64,000 bases of DNA from Pyropia yezoensis (taxonomy: Eukaryota; Rhodophyta; Bangiophyceae; Bangiales; Bangiaceae): the NCBI GenBank assembly GCA_009829735.1, contig CM020618.1:33952894-34016893 (forward strand), given 5' to 3'. Position numbers and translations under genes: made by a program. The notes below the pieces were generated by a model. The model searched no databases. It was given only the letters and a program-made list of their open reading frames with translations, and had not been told where the DNA came from. This document shows positions 63,490 to 64,000 of this stretch, one piece after another. Positions within the stretch are counted from its first letter, which is position 1. Every line of letters begins with the position of its first letter.

Positions 63490-64000
63490 GGTCAGGTCTT
63501 TCATCAAGATTTCTAGACGTACGTGTTCTCCACTGTGCTCTGCAAAACGATACCAGTGCACCACTCGCGAGTGACGTTTTACCAAAGGCAATATGGTCCA
63601 ATCGCCGCCTGGACTACCCCTGTCCCTCGCCAGTCACCATCACAACGGTTTCACGTCTCCGCCTGGCTCCATCCACTACGCGTGCCCCCCCCCCACCCGC
63701 CCCTCCCCATTATCCATTAAAGAAGACCTCCCCATAGGTGCAGTGAGTACCTCACGACCCCAAAACGCACTGACACCCCTGCAGGAGCCGCCCCCCCCCG
63801 CTCTACCCTGTGAAGGGCGCCGCCTGCTCCTGCGACCACATTTCACTCCCCGCCCCTCCATCACCGCCGCCCATCACCCTCCCCCGGCTGCTAATAATGG
63901 CTACTCGGAAGTGTCCTCCCACGGCAGCCCCAGAGCCTTGACCAGCTTGATAAGCCGCTAGGCGCCGGCCGACGGGTGTAGCAATATGGATGACCGTATT
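63490..64000. other. region after the Myb/SANT-like gene, no gene seen
   Basis: Pyrimidine-rich, with several C runs. An attaaa at 63716 could be a polyadenylation signal for the preceding gene. Nothing else is supported. Confidence 0.4.

Noticed and set aside
1..64000. CRISPR arrays, bacterial operons, riboswitches, tRNA or rRNA genes
   Set aside because: None seen; gene content and splice sites are eukaryotic nuclear.

Overview
The window is nuclear DNA of a very GC-rich eukaryotic alga, most likely a bangiophyte red alga (Porphyra/Pyropia type). The reasons are: long genes without introns (one of 7.5 kb); Ala/Gly/Pro/Arg-rich low-complexity tails; homopolymer C/G runs; a plastid fibrillin with an N-terminal targeting stretch; eukaryote-only families (Sas10/Utp3, CDC50, ferlin, FTR1, CNNM); and many transposons, some spliced. 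The species is inferred, and a GC-rich green alga is not excluded.

Layout. 1-10.2 kb is a dense gene block: the C-terminal part of an FTR1-like iron permease (+), a major-facilitator-type transporter (+), a CNNM/DUF21-CBS protein (-) and a plastid PAP/fibrillin protein (-). 10.3-19.7 kb is an AT-richer transposon graveyard. It holds a diverged direct repeat that carries a covarying hairpin, two inverted copies of a TA-inserting miniature element (one inside a dead Plavaka/KDZ-like transposase), and a dead PIF/Harbinger transposase. 19.7-20.6 kb is the end of a DUF639-type gene with an in-frame TGA. 21.6-24.5 kb has a U1-type zinc-finger ORF and a gag-protease fragment of a Ty3/gypsy-like element with a candidate -1 frameshift site. 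25.4-29.2 kb is a four-exon transposase gene of the Plavaka/KDZ type whose frame stays open across all predicted junctions. 30-35 kb is minisatellite DNA plus a poorly resolved spliced gene. 35-39.5 kb is extreme low complexity with a 500-N gap and a two-TM protein.

The second gene block is Sas10/Utp3 (-, ribosome biogenesis), a giant ferlin-like multi-C2 protein (+) and CDC50/LEM3 (-, flippase beta subunit). A CCAAT-rich inverted-repeat element lies upstream of CDC50. 55.9-60.8 kb is a complete but inactivated Ty1/copia retrotransposon: 244-bp LTRs, TACAC target duplication, and a primer site matching initiator-tRNA half-molecule priming. 62.6-63.5 kb is a Myb/SANT-like gene with one in-frame TAG.

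There are no operons and I recognised no RNA gene. The cellular genes share a loose membrane/ion/lipid theme (FTR1, MFS, CNNM, ferlin, CDC50), but nothing shows that they work as a unit. The more unusual content is in the mobile DNA and in the domain additions to FTR1 and ferlin. Assignments come from motif recognition by eye; no database search was run.
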